64,000 nucleotides of DNA, taken from NCBI GenBank assembly GCA_037501455.1, contig CM074860.1:21783001-21847000 (forward strand), written 5' to 3'. The position numbers and the translations under genes are program-made. Shown here piece after piece: positions 33,801-44,859 of this stretch; positions within the stretch are counted from its first letter, which is position 1, and each line of letters begins with the position of its first letter. Under the pieces are notes generated by a model. The model ran no database searches, had not been told where the DNA came from, and saw only the letters and a program-made list of their open reading frames with translations. The stretch comes from Lantana camara. Taxonomy: Eukaryota; Streptophyta; Magnoliopsida; Lamiales; Verbenaceae.

Positions 33801-36800
33801 GATGTTTTTAGGAAGTTCACATGTCATGCATTCAGAGAGCGAAATATAAATTAAGTTCTAACTAAACAAATGAAACAAACAGTGTGATCCCACCCTAGAA
33901 AATGACCCCTTTTTAGCACTCCAGTAATATTTGGATTAAAGTTTATCAATAACGCAATAATTCTTTGAAAAACAGGCTCTAAGATTCTACGGGAGCTTCA
34001 ACGTGACGGTCACCGGAATAACAATCCAAAACAGCCCGCAATGCCATTTGAAGTTCGACAACTGCGTCGGCGTATCTGTCTACAATTTCACCGTCTCCTC
34101 ACCCGGCGACAGCCCCAATACCGACGGAATACATCTGCAGAACTCCAAGGATGTGCTCATTCGCAGTTCAAATCTTGCTTGTGGTAAGAATTTCAATTAC
34201 AGTTCATCTCAACAGTACTTAATTATCAAGCTTCATACTGCAATAATTCTATGTCATAAAAGTACAGTTAGGACAAATTTATGATCCATTTTGCCACAAT
34301 GGCAGCAAACCTTATCCTCTTAAAGTGGTAACATGTATTGGCCACATTCTTGGAAACTAGGCCACTCATAAATTGACACATTTCTCAACCATTCAAGGAT
34401 TAAAACACCTCTTCTCCACAAACTTTTCTGGCCCCAGTTTGCGTAGATAGGTCGTAATCTGAATGGTTAAACAGGATGTGTATGAACATGTCTCCAGCCC
34501 CACAAAGATGAGACAATTTTGGTTTGTCTTGACAAGTCATAAACCTCACTGCCACGCAACTTAAATACTTTATAATTCGGGGGTGTTCCTAACTCTTCTG
34601 TTTTTGGAGATAGGGAGAACAAACGTAGAAGCTAAATTTACAAAATATCGAAATAGTAAAACTGACTAGTATTTGTAAAAACTAGGGCTGTAAATGGATA
34701 TCCGAAAATCCGATATCCGTTCGCATACGAATTCGTTTAAAGAGGATATTATCCGTATTCGTTCAAAGAGGATATTATCCGTATCCGATTATAGACATCT
34801 GAATTATAAACGGATAAGGATATGGTAATGACACATCCGATCCGTTTAACATTCGATTCGTTTATACATCCGTTATCCGTAATCCGTATCCGATAACATA
34901 TATATCTATATATTTTTTATACCTTGATGAAATATATATTAATTTACACATTATATAATTATTTGAGAATTATAAAAAAAAATAACAGTAAACGTATATC
35001 ATATTATTTGTAATAATAAACTTCATTAATTATTGTAAACATATATTATATTAATATTTAATTATGTTATGAAATTTCAATCTATTATTTTTTATTAAAA
35101 AATATATGTAAAACAGATAAACGGATTCGAATTCGGATATCGGATAACTCACTAATCGGATATCCTCACGGATACGGATAATCCAATATTCGGATAATAT
35201 TCGTCGAATTCGGATACGGATAACATTTTCATTATCTGTCAGTTAACGGATACGGATTCGGATAGCGGATATGCTAAACGGATTCGGATTCGGATACTGC
35301 ACATTCACTCCGTTTATTATCTGTTTACACCCCTAGTAAAAACAAAAGTTAGAAGTAAAACAGAAGTCAATTGCGTAGTTAGAGAAAAGAAGTGAAAATC
35401 ACTTTTATTAGACTTAAATAACTTACATTCATTTACAAAAATAGTCTAAAAATTAGAATCAAAATTCAGAAGCATATCATTAGATGCTTCAAAACTTTAA
35501 CTTATTTCTGCTTAAAATAAACAGAAAATTAAACTACCCTCAAAATGCTGAACATAAGTTATTAAGTCCAAAACAAATTTTCTTTTAGAGTTGACAAACA
35601 TTCTTTATGCTCGGTTATCGACAATATCTATATAAATTTCATGGAATACAAATTTTAATTTATTTTATGTTACATTTGACGTTCTTCTCTCTGCACATGT
35701 CCGATATTGAATATGTAATATAAGAAATGCATTATATTTTGCTTCACAAAAGATTTGAATACGACAAGAGAGGATTCGAAAGGCAGCAGTCTCATAAATG
35801 ACATTGTTTTCTCAAAAGTTGGATTTAAAAAAATTACAATATTTTTATTTATTGATTTGTTTCATTTTAATTAATGGTAATTTGTGCAGGGGATGATTGT
35901 GTATCAATTCAAACGGGATGCACAAATGTTTACATACACAACATCAACTGCGGCCCAGGTCATGGAATCAGCATTGGAGGCCTGGGAAAGGACAACACCA
36001 AGGCTTGTGTGTCTAACATCACTGTCCGAGACATTGTTATGCACAACACCATGAATGGAGTCAGAATCAAAACATGGCAGGTAAACTTCTAACACTGTAG
36101 ACATATATTATTTACGACGATTAGGGGTTCATACAATTAGGGATGGAATCAGAATTTCGAGACTTTCGAGATTGAAAAGAAAAGGAGTAAATTATACTTT
36201 GGAAAAGCAAAATTGTAAAGTTTTAGAATATTGTATGTAAAAGTAAAAGGATTTGAAAAATAACTTAATTTTTGTAAGAGCCCAAGAAGTGGGGGAGTGG
36301 GGTAGAAAAATAGTCTCAGCTTTTTTTTCCAATTCTTTTTCATTTGAAGGTGCAAAATTTTTAAAAATTTGCAATCAGACCCCTCAAGCTATAAAAGGTT
36401 TCCTTCTAATCTGGTTTCCTTAAAGCAGCACTACCAATATAACAAAATTTTAAAAAATTACAATTAGACCACTCAACCTAGAAAAGTTTGTCCTTGTAAT
36501 CTAGTTTGCTCCTCCAAAAATCTTAGTCAATAAACTCTTAACCCTAACACAAACGTCCCACTATTACAGGGAGGCTCTGGATCGGTACAGGGAGTTCAAT
36601 TTTCCAACATTCAAATGTCAGAAGTCCAACTTCCAATCGTGATAGACCAATTCTATTGCGACAAGAGCAAATGCAAGAATCAAACAACCGCGGTTGCTCT
36701 GTCCGGAATCAACTACGCAAACATACGAGGAACCTACACGGTTAAGCCGGTGCACTTTGCGTGCAGTGACAGCATGCCGTGCACGGATGTGACACTGACG

Positions 36801-36962
36801 AATATACGGTTGCAGCCACAGCAAGAACGCTACCACATGTATGATCCTTTCTGTTGGCAGGCATTCGGGCAGCTCTACTCTCCCACAGTCCCTCCGGTCG
36901 AGTGCTTGCAGTTGGGGAAGCCGACGAGCAACAAGATTCAAGGGGATGGGGATTCTTGCTAA
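30866..36962 (+). CDS. polygalacturonase (GH28), 7 exons, 544 aa
   Basis: Hydrolyses alpha-1,4-galacturonan links in pectin; expected to be secreted to the cell wall. Exons: 30866-31300, 32759-32890, 33021-33251, 33390-33434, 33976-34183, 35890-36080, 36570-36962, all with GT-AG introns and compatible phases. An N-terminal hydrophobic segment (about residues 9-24, [12 protein letters not shown]) fits a signal peptide or anchor. A basic stretch and a proline-rich region (about 69-118) precede the catalytic domain, which starts near [18 protein letters not shown]. All four GH28 motifs are present: NTD (329-331), GDD (351-353), GHG (374-376) and RIK (409-411). It is longer than typical plant enzymes because of the Pro-rich extension, as in the plant subgroup with such N-termini. 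No stop or missing catalytic residue, so probably functional. Introns 1, 4 and 5 carry MITEs. Confidence 0.95.
31090..31185 (+). repeat. tandem repeat coding the Pro-rich stretch
   Basis: Units encoding LPPPVRSPP are repeated in frame, with GCCGCCACCCGTACGAAGCC present twice in near-perfect copies about 36 bp apart. The preceding PPVGSPPPP is a third, diverged unit. Lengths are multiples of three, so the frame is kept. Confidence 0.75.
31727..31845 (-). mobile_element. diverged copy of the 185-bp MITE in polygalacturonase intron 1
   Basis: Matches the minus strand of the element at 18682 in its right half (GGTCGGACACT, CGTGTCGTATTCATATCACC) and ends with ACATCATAG at 31845. Flanks CTATTAAA (31719-31726) and CTATTAGG (31846-31853) agree at 6 of 8 bases. 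Confidence 0.5.
33545..33655 (-). mobile_element. diverged copy of the 185-bp MITE in polygalacturonase intron 4
   Basis: TATCGTGTCG, GTGGGAATTC and GTGTCCGTGTATCATA appear in the same order as on the minus strand of the element at 18682. Ends are decayed and no duplication is clear. Confidence 0.5.
34683..35335. mobile_element. 653-bp hAT-like MITE in polygalacturonase intron 5
   Basis: Starts TAGGGCTGTAAA and ends with the inverted TTTACACCCCTA. Flanked by identical 8-mers GTAAAAAC at 34675-34682 and 35336-35343, the length expected for hAT. Subterminal regions are full of ATCCGATATCCG and GGATATCGGAT words in opposite orientations. No transposase. Confidence 0.9.
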
Positions 36963-37319
36963 GTATAGTGAATTCAGGAAAAGAAATATTTAAATTGTGG
37001 GAGGGAGTTAATATTGCTTCATATAGTGATGAAAAAATATATATATAAATATATTTATATGTTACATTTTTTGGTGAATTATTCTGCGTGGTCGGCTTGC
37101 TTTGGCTGGCCCCTTGCTTGCACCATGGGTTATTAGTGAAGAAATTACAGGATATTTGTAATAGTGTTAGATTATACAGGCTTGTTTTATTGTTCTGCAG
37201 AAAGATTACATTGGTGTGGAGAGTATTTAAAGATTGATGTTGGTACGAAAAATTAATTGAAAGAAAATGGATGCCCTTGTTACCTAAGCCTTATTTGTTG
37301 GTGACTTTGAGTTAGGATC
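36963..37319 (+). other. 3' flank of polygalacturonase gene
   Basis: AT-rich, no ORF; expected to hold the 3' UTR and polyadenylation region. No single AATAAA signal stands out; ATATATAAATAT near 37040 is a candidate. Confidence 0.4.
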
Positions 37320-37415
37320 ATGGATATGGACACGATAATACAGACACAACATGAAACGATACATACGATATATAACATGACAAAATGATATTTTTAAAAG
37401 TACTCGTACATCTTA
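37320..37415 (+). mobile_element. diverged copy of the 185-bp MITE downstream of polygalacturonase
   Basis: GACACGATAATACAGACAC near the start and CAAAATGATATTTTT, then GTACATCTTAG at the end, follow the right half of the element at 18682. A run of T follows. Confidence 0.5.
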
Positions 37416-38089
37416 GTTTTTTTTTTTTTTTTTTTCATGTTATGGACTTAGAAGTTGTATCTCAAATCCTCTGTGCATAATGACATTCCCGCAGGCATTT
37501 TCACTCGTTAAGATGTAGACGAGTTTGCTCTCCCAAGACAAGTCCAACGGACTATTTTAGTCTGAAATGATGTTCACCAGAGGATGGTCCTTAAGCTCAT
37601 AACCTTAACCAAGTTGATAACTGTCTCCTACCAAATTCCATAGTGACCTTTTCAAAACCTCCTTTTCCGAGTGAGAAAGATGCCCTTCAGAATACTAATG
37701 TGTTTACATAATCACTTCAATTAGAAAATAAATTATATATTCTGATGCATAAATCAGTTTCAAGTATTATATATGTATACATATGTGTGTGTGTTTTTTA
37801 CTTCTTTTGTTGGTGATAGACCTAAAATTTTCCTCTCTCAAACTCTGCAGAGGAACAAATTCTCTCATCTAACTCTGGAGAAGAACAAGTTCTCTCCCAA
37901 ATTTCCCACGGCAGTCGCCCCTTCTCCGCCCGCGCCACAAGCCTGCACATCCACTCCCAAGATATTAGAAGAAAACAACAATTTTTTTTCCCGGAACAAG
38001 AAACAACACCATACACAACATATCCATGAAAACGGAACTTACATTGCTAATTTCTGACCTTAGCTTGCTTAACATGTTAGTAACAAACA
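37416..38089. other. intergenic sequence between the two host genes
   Basis: Starts with a T run. A 94-codon open frame at 37773-38057 has no recognisable domain, no promoter and biased composition, so it is not called. CTCTCAAACTCTGCAGAGGAAC near 37838 is partly repeated as CTCATCTAACTCTGGAGAAGAAC. Confidence 0.4.
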
Positions 38090-38107
38090 AATAATCCTGG
38101 TGTACTT

Positions 38108-38351
38108 GAAAGGATGTCCGGGCGCCTTCTTGAAAGGCCAGCTGATGAGCCGTTAAAGTCCATTAGTGTTGGGGGCGAAGTATGGGCCTATTATGTTTGA
38201 TCTCAAGCTTTTCTTGTTGCCTATTCTCGTGGCCATTTTAACATGAGTTGTATTAAGGATCCTTGGATCATGAACAATTATATCTTTTCTATTCTAGATT
38301 GGTTATATATAAGGAGGGGGCCTCGGCAAAACACCATGGTTTCAAAAAAAT
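38108..38351 (+). mobile_element. 244-bp retroposon-like insertion with 18-bp duplication
   Basis: Flanked by direct repeats AATAATCC(T/C)GGTGTACTT at 38090-38107 and 38352-38369 (17 of 18 identical). The insert ends in TTCAAAAAAAT, an A-rich tail. Long variable duplications and an A tail fit a SINE or another target-primed retroposon. Pol III A and B boxes were not recognised, so a truncated LINE or processed fragment is also possible. Confidence 0.6.
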
Positions 38352-38585
38352 AATAATCCCGGTGTACTTTCCCCTAACTGGCCTAAACCCGTCAATTTTC
38401 ATCTTGCTCCCACAAAAATCTCAATCAGATGTCGGAGATTCACCTACACCTTCCTCGAAACTTAACTAACATTTCAAAATCAGCATCCTACATTCTACCA
38501 ATGGTGATTTATCAAATATACCAAAAAATGGGTCCAAGAAACAATTACAGTCAACCACTTGCCAAAAGAGAGGTTAGAAATCAAG

Positions 38586-39950
38586 TCATTTACTCTTTGT
38601 TTGAGGAATGGGGAAGTTTTCTTCGGCTTGCTTTAGCCACATATAGTTGGAAGCTTCGATCCAGCGTGGGTGGACCAGGAACTTCTTCTCCCGCACCGCC
38701 CAATGGGATTTTTCTGTTCCTGAATCCAGAGCAACAACATGTGTGACGGATGGATCCACTTCAAGTGTGCACGTAGCTCCAAGCTGCTCTGCCAATTTCC
38801 AGATGTAATGGTCCTCGGCCCGGGAATTAGTAGGGAAAACACGCGAGAAAACTATTTTGCAACCCTTTAAAATCTCCTCACGAACTGTTTTAAGAATCTG
38901 TCTTACATCTCGACCTTCTAAATCATCCTCGCGTCTCTGGTCAAAGAACAAACAGTGAATCCGTTGAAGGATTTTAAGAACTGTTGCCAGTGCTCCTTCG
39001 GTTTCACTTTCATCACTCCTTAGTACAGAAAGTGAGTGCTTGCAACTCGAAGCAAAGAAGTGATATCTTTCCATCAATATCAAATTGCCCTTATGTTTTC
39101 CCCATACCCCTTCTGTATCATCCAAGATGAGGACCGCACTTTCTGGTGCGAAAACAATATCCAGGCCTTTTTGATGCCTCTGTGTGCAATCCCCTTGAGC
39201 AATTATTCTGGATTTGAAGTAACTATCTCCAGGGTCTAGTATTTTTCCCATTTCTACTGCATAGGGACGTTCACCCATAGTGTATATATACATCTCAAAC
39301 AACTTACTAGCTTCTTTCAAGAATGTATGCACAAATGGCCTCAACTTAGTCATCATTTGCATACAATCCAGTTTGATTAATAGGCTCCTTCTCAACTTAT
39401 CGGGCAAATCTTCTTCAGGACCTTTTAGGTATCCTTCTTCCACAGTAATGTGTTCAAATCGAGTTGAGTTGAGCAGTGTGTGATCTAAATCAAGAACCAA
39501 ACAAAGCTTCCTATCACGCAGCAATTCCTTGAAGTTTTCGCCACGCAATCGCACTATCTCATCATTAGTCAGCCTCAATTTCTTATGGATGTACCCAAAT
39601 GCAACACCAGATTCTTGATCCGCTGTTTGTCCACACTCTGTGCACATTCCTGCATAGTAACGACGATGCGCACAAATATCCTTCTTCGGCGACGACCCTG
39701 AGCAATCTGAGGAACTTGGTGGATTTGTTACGTCTTCAGATATCTCCACCATGCGCCTTTTAACTCTAACAACGTCCAAGTCACAGTCACCCTCATCATC
39801 GCCATCACTCCCCTCCTCTTCAGCAAATTCTTTAGGATCAGCTGATTCATCAGAAATACTTTCGAGCTCTCTATCAAGAATTGCTGCAAAGTCAAGCAGT
39901 GCAAAGTCGTCACTGCTTGACGAGTGTAATGGCGAGTCTGTTAAACTCAT
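38586..39950 (-). CDS. CPL4: RNA polymerase II CTD phosphatase-like (CPL4-type), 454 aa
   Basis: Removes phosphate from serines of the RNA polymerase II C-terminal repeat in the nucleus. The ATG at 39950 is the first in the frame; the frame stays open upstream to 40082 but only from a TTG. An acidic, Ser-rich N-terminus (about 1-85) is followed by a Cys/His-rich CAHRRYYAGMCTECGQ segment (93-107) and the FCP1 phosphatase domain with the catalytic DLDHTLL (154-160; aspartates 154 and 156) and LILDDTEGVW (275-284). A C-terminal BRCT domain spans about 361-451 (IVFSRVFP, GATCTLEV, VHPRWIEAS). Length and order fit plant CPL4. The coding region has no intron. An acidic N-terminus of this size and a single BRCT separate it from the much longer CPL3. 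Probably functional; the exact paralogue name is inferred from memory of the family. Confidence 0.9.
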   Translation of the reverse strand: MSLTDSPLHSSSSDDFALLDFAAILDRELESISDESADPKEFAEEEGSDGDDEGDCDLDVVRVKRRMVEISEDVTNPPSSSDCSGSSPKKDICAHRRYYAGMCTECGQTADQESGVAFGYIHKKLRLTNDEIVRLRGENFKELLRDRKLCLVLDLDHTLLNSTRFEHITVEEGYLKGPEEDLPDKLRRSLLIKLDCMQMMTKLRPFVHTFLKEASKLFEMYIYTMGERPYAVEMGKILDPGDSYFKSRIIAQGDCTQRHQKGLDIVFAPESAVLILDDTEGVWGKHKGNLILMERYHFFASSCKHSLSVLRSDESETEGALATVLKILQRIHCLFFDQRREDDLEGRDVRQILKTVREEILKGCKIVFSRVFPTNSRAEDHYIWKLAEQLGATCTLEVDPSVTHVVALDSGTEKSHWAVREKKFLVHPRWIEASNYMWLKQAEENFPIPQTKSK

Positions 39951-40091
39951 CAGATTTCTCTGTTGATGGCTCTTCGGAGATGGCAGCTTGGAGGCGGCGG
40001 TGGATTTGTGGTTAAAAACGACTTGGAGCCTGGAGGCGCGGTGTATTTTCAGAATGTTGAGAGAAATAAAAAATTGAAACAACGAACCTAT

Positions 40092-40099
40092 ATTATATA
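40092..40099 (-). promoter_or_regulatory. TATA box of CPL4-like gene
   Basis: Minus strand TATATAAT in context CTCTATATAATATAGG, about 145 bp upstream of the ATG at 39950. Its position also argues against translation from the upstream end of the open frame at 40082. Confidence 0.5.
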
Positions 40100-40101
40100 G
40101 A

Positions 40102-40572
40102 GATTAGGGAGAAACATAACAGACTAAGAATTCTAATCCTATCATCGATCCTATCCAATGTCAACTTCCTAAATCCTAACCCTACTTAAACCGTAATTCT
40201 AACACAGAGAAAAAAAAAAAAAAAAGTTGAGGAGAGAGAAGACAGAATTCGAGTGCAGTAACATATACAATATAATGTCGAAATTCGCAACAAATCCAGT
40301 CGAGGCGGCCTTACCGAAGGGCAGAGCGTAGGAGTCGCTGCCGGAAGTGCGGGCCGCCGTGGGTGGTGGCGGGAAGGAGGAACTGTGCCGCAGGAATTTT
40401 GGGGTTTGAATCGATGTCACAATGTGCTTTCGAAATGGGGTAGGGGCTTTTCTCTGTATAGAGGGGAAAAAAACAGAATGTAGTGAAATTAGGGTCAAGA
40501 CGAAGTGATGGCAATCATGGCATTGGTGTCTTTTCCATAGTAAACTATCTACAAACAAGCCCAATGGGTAAA
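40102..40572. other. region upstream of CPL4-like gene
   Basis: Contains an A run at 40209-40224. On the plus strand an 18-codon ORF (MSKFATNPVEAALPKGRA) runs from 40275 to 40331 and may be a divergent transcript or first exon; nothing downstream supports it. The minus-strand open frame at 40199-40591 has no family match. GC-rich block at 40300-40400. Confidence 0.3.
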
Positions 40573-40580
40573 CATCTATG

Positions 40581-41169
40581 TAAGCCTGCAAGTCTGTAAA
40601 CGGATATCTGAAAATTCAATACCAGTTAATATTCGAATTCGTTTAATAGAGGATATTATTTGTATTTAGTTATAGACACACGAATTATAAACGGATAAGA
40701 ATATGATAATCACATATTCAATATATTTAACATCTTATCCGTTTATATATCCATTGAATATATCGGTAATTCATACCCGATAACATATATATCTATATTT
40801 TTTTTTTTTACTTTGATGAAACATATATTAATTTATGCATTATATAATTATTTGAAAATTACAAAAAAATAATAACACAAAACATATATCATATTGTTTA
40901 TAATAATAAACTTCATTAATAACCGCGGACATATATTATATAATATACACATATATTATAAATTGTATATTATACTTATAAGTTAATGTTTGTATAGATT
41001 TAATGGATTTAATGGATTCGAATACGGTTAATCAGTTGGATTCAGATACGAATAGTATTTTCCTTATGCGCCGGATAACGGATTAGGATAACAGATACAA
41101 ATTTGGATAATTGATATACTAAATGGATTCAGATTCAGACATTGCACATTCGTTCTGTTTATATTCCTA
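40581..41169. mobile_element. 589-bp hAT-like MITE, second copy
   Basis: Same family as 34683-35335: GTAAACGGATATCTGAAAA near the start, GCACATTCGTTCTGTTTATA near the end, and the same subterminal words. Flanked by identical 8-mers CATCTATG at 40573-40580 and 41170-41177. Terminal repeats are decayed (TAAGCCTGCAAG and TATATTCCTA). Confidence 0.85.
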
Positions 41170-41214
41170 CATCTATGTACACAATCCAAATATAGGAATT
41201 TATTGCATCAAAAA

Positions 41215-41430
41215 CCCTATGATATACTTAATTAGCACTTCGAACGCTATGATTTGAAATGTCTCAAAGCGAATTATGTGATTGTATTAAATTAGCACTC
41301 AAAAACCTACAGTCATGACCACAACCACGGTTGTAGGGTTTTGAGTGTTAATTTAATATGATCATAGGGTTCGCTTTGAGATATTTCAAATCACAGAGTT
41401 TGAAGTGCTAATTAAATATATCATAAGTAC
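41215..41430. repeat. fold-back element of about 210 bp
   Basis: The left arm (CTATGATATACTTAATTAGCACTTC, then TCAAAGCGAA and TTAAATTAGCACTC) is repeated in inverse order in the right arm (GAGTGTTAATTTAA, TTCGCTTTGAGA, GAAGTGCTAATTAA) around a centre near 41325. The whole could form a long hairpin; it is a MITE-like fold-back or a possible small-RNA precursor. Confidence 0.7.
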
Positions 41431-42246
41431 TGACCGAACAAAAAATCCCAAATAAAGTCACGTAAATCTAGTATACATAAAACGCACAAAATTAATATAT
41501 CTGCGTCATCCCTTAATCTATAAATTTGCCCTCTTTACGCTTGACAATCAATATGGTCCGCTGACACAAATCATTAACTTTTCCCAGTAAACAAGCTTTT
41601 TTTATTTTTTTTTATAAGGGCCCAATGTAAGGAGTTAAATGTGTTAAAATGAAAGATATCATTAAGGGACGCTTTAATTTTACTTGTACTAATGGTTGTG
41701 GGCTTAGCAATGTAGCCCAGTAAACACCGGGCAAGCTTATACAATCTTTTCTTTTGGGTGCTATGAGCAGTGAGCTTATACAATCTAATTCTTATAACTT
41801 CACCACCTAAACTAGTGTGCAAATTAAGTTTACAAGTGGGCTTTGTTTACTTCACAGCCCATTACCCATTCTATTTTCCTTTAAGTTACTATTTTGTCCT
41901 TAAAGATATTTACAAGTTACAACACCTCTCCAAAGTTCGTTGAATACTTGAATCCCAGATCACATTTCCTACTACATTTTTTATATTGCATATTTCACTT
42001 CGTTCACACACGTCAAATATATTATTGGACGGTTAAAATTAAAAAAAATAAAAATTTGTTTGATGTTTGTCGTTTTTCTGCGCACCACTAATTTTGTTGG
42101 ATTCTTCTCGATTTTGTTTGAAACTCAATTAGTCGTTAAAGAAAACCTGTGGAGGAATAAAGTTGGGGGGAGGACTTGCAAAATAAAGGTTCATTCTCCA
42201 CTGAATTAAGTCAATCCTAATAAAAAGAATTCTCCCACAAAATCTT
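41431..42246. other. AT-rich intergenic sequence
   Basis: No gene recognised. A few short open frames have no features. Confidence 0.5.
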
Positions 42247-43011
42247 GTATTAATTACACTTGACCCCCAAATTAGATAGGGTAATTGCAGTTGGTACCCC
42301 AGTTTTAGATATAATTACAGACACCACCCCTCTGAAATTTGTTTATTAAAATTAACCCCAAAATGGCTAAAAATTTGATGATGTCAACAAAAATATTTGT
42401 GAAAGTCCGAAATTAACCCTGTTGATTCCGGGTAATGTGTAATTATTTTTGTTAAATTTTAATCAAAATTTTTAATTGAAATTAGTTGTTGCAACGGCTA
42501 CTTCCATGCCTAATAAGATTGTTATTTTCATAATTTGAAGCCTATAAATATTGAGTCGAACATGTGAAAATTATACAACTATCAAGACAGCCACACGTTC
42601 GACACTTTTTATTTTGACTAGTGAAATGAACGTGCGTTGCACGTTTATCATTTAATTTTATTTAAATAAGTTTAGCTAATATGTTTATTGAATAAATTAA
42701 AATATTAAAAATATCTAATTTGATTAAATAAATATAATAATATTTTTGATGAACTATTTTGATCTTAAAAAACTATACATACATACAAAAATATTTATAT
42801 GAAATCTCTATTTCAAATTATGTACAATAAGCAGAAATTCAAAGTAGAGAAACATTCAAATAAATAAAAAATAAAAATATTTGAAATTATATTATTATAT
42901 AAAATTTTTTTAAAGTATATAATAATTTGTTCGAACAATTCTAACTTTTAAGCATAAGTAACAATTTAAACTTTCAAATATATTTAATAAATAAAAAGAC
43001 ATATATAAAAA

Positions 43012-43408
43012 AGGGTTAATCCTAATCGCCCCCTGTCCTTTGGGGATTTTGCACTTTTCCCCCACTACTTTGATTTTTAGCATTTACTTCCCTAACCTTT
43101 GAAAAATATTACACTTAACCCCTTTGAAAAATTTTGACCGTCGATTTCTCCTTCATTACAGTGACCCAAGTTTCAAGACTACCGTCATCGTATTCATCTC
43201 TCCAAGGAGAACAAAACCTATACCCTAGTCGACACAAGGTGTTAAAGTTTTGAGATCAGTTTTATATAGATTTGCTTTGTTAAAGTTTGTTACAAGGGGT
43301 TAAGTGTGATATTTTTCAAAGGTTAGGAGTGTAAATGTTAAAAATCAAAGCATATGAGGGAAAGTGCAAAACCCCCCAAATGACAGGGAGGTGACCGAGA
43401 TTAGCCCT
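43012..43408. mobile_element. MITE with ~130-bp inverted repeats (copy 1) inside the Helitron
   Basis: Left end AGGGTTAATCCTAATCGCC and right end GAGATTAGCCCT are inverted copies; GGTTAGGGA/TTTGAAAAATAT and CCTGTC(C/A)TTTGGGG words mirror each other. Flanks ATAAAAA on both sides may be the duplication. Confidence 0.75.
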
Positions 43409-43420
43409 ATAAAAATATGG

Positions 43421-43949
43421 CCTAAACCCGGCAACCCCCCTGTCCTTTGTGGGGTTTTGCACTTTCCCCCCTATGCTTTGAATTTTAGCAATTTCCCCCC
43501 CTAACCTTTGAAAAATATCACACTTAACCCTTTGAACACACTTTGACCATCGATTTCTCCTCCATCACGTCAACCGAAGCTTCAAGACCACCATCATCGT
43601 GTTTGTCTCTCCAAGAAGAACAAAACTCATACCCCACTCGACCCTATTAGCCGCCAAAAGCTTCGTTCATCGTGCATCGTCTTTGACCAATGATTTCTAC
43701 TTCGCCATTTGTCGGATTTTGATTTCGAGACCATTGTTGTGTTCCTTACGTCGAGAGCTTCAATTTGATATATAATACCCTCTGTTGGGTCACCGTGACA
43801 AAGAAGAAATCGACAATCAAAGTTTATTAAAAGGGGTTCAGTGTGATATTTTTCAAAGGTTAGGGAGGAAATTGCTAAAATTCAAAGCATAGAGGGGAAT
43901 GTGCAAAAACCCTGAAAGGACAGGGGGGTTGCCGGGTTTAGCCCTAAAG
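43421..43949. mobile_element. MITE of the same family (copy 2), adjacent
   Basis: Left end GCCTAAACCCGGCAACCCCCC and right end GGGGGGTTGCCGGGTTTAGCCC are inverted copies; the inner arms share CCTAACCTTTGAAAAATATC with copy 1. The two copies are only about 12 bp apart. Confidence 0.75.
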
Positions 43950-44859
43950 TATATATAATTAATATAGCATTTTATATAATCTTTATTCTTTCTATTGTTT
44001 GATTTTTTTAATATAATTTGTGATTTATTTTTAATTTTATTTATGAAGTTTTGGAGAATCTTTTCGCTGTCATTCAAAATGTAAAAGTTATATTCACTTT
44101 CAAAACCATAACTTTTGCACCTTATCTTTCTCATAATTTTGATCTCGATTCCATCATTTAAAATGGAAATATTGTTAATTTTTTTTTAAATTTCATAATC
44201 TTGAGAAATTATAGTTTTGGTATTTCATTACCACTCTTGTGTTCCTTCCTAATCACTATTTTCTCTCATTTTATCTCCTATTCTTTCTTATGCCTTTAAT
44301 GATTCCTCTTCCCTAATTTATAGATATCAGACTCCTCTTAGTCACAATTACTCGTTCTTTTCTTAACCTAGATTTGTTCTTATCTTCAAGCTTAGTTATG
44401 AGATATTTCATAAAATCTGATATGTGCTAACCTCTCTTGGTTTTACTCTTACCGGTTCGCCTCACACCGCTTCTTCGGTTTGCCACCTAATAGATCAGCC
44501 TACTCCTCAAGCAAGTTGATCTTAGTTTGGTTCCATTATAGGCCTAATGAGTATGTCCCCAACAATTACTAATTTTAGTATAATTACCTTAAACTAAATA
44601 TTCATCTCTCAAAACTGTGGGTTTGGCATATCATCATTTTCAATATTACCTCCTTTCCTAAAAATCTCCATCTTCTTCTCCATAATCGTAGTTTGATTTA
44701 TGAGTATTTTTATTTTCTTTCTCCATCTTTTTCCCATCTTCTTTCTATTTTTCTATTTGATTTCACAATCAAAAATGCTCATTGGAGTTTGAGCTAAAGT
44801 TCTAGCTTCTACACCCCTAATTAGTTCCTTAAATTGTTTATACTTTCCATACTCAGAAT

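Noticed and set aside
37773..38057. 94-codon ORF between the host genes
   Set aside because: Starts in low-complexity TG repeats, no recognised domain, no promoter.
39950..40082. Longer N-terminus for the CPL4-like protein
   Set aside because: The upstream open stretch has no ATG (it opens with TTG), and the TATA box at 40092-40099 leaves no room for a leader.
42618..42640. Reading the GTGCGTTGCAC hairpin as a transcription terminator
   Set aside because: It sits exactly at a Helitron end with CTAG and A/T flanks, which explains it better.
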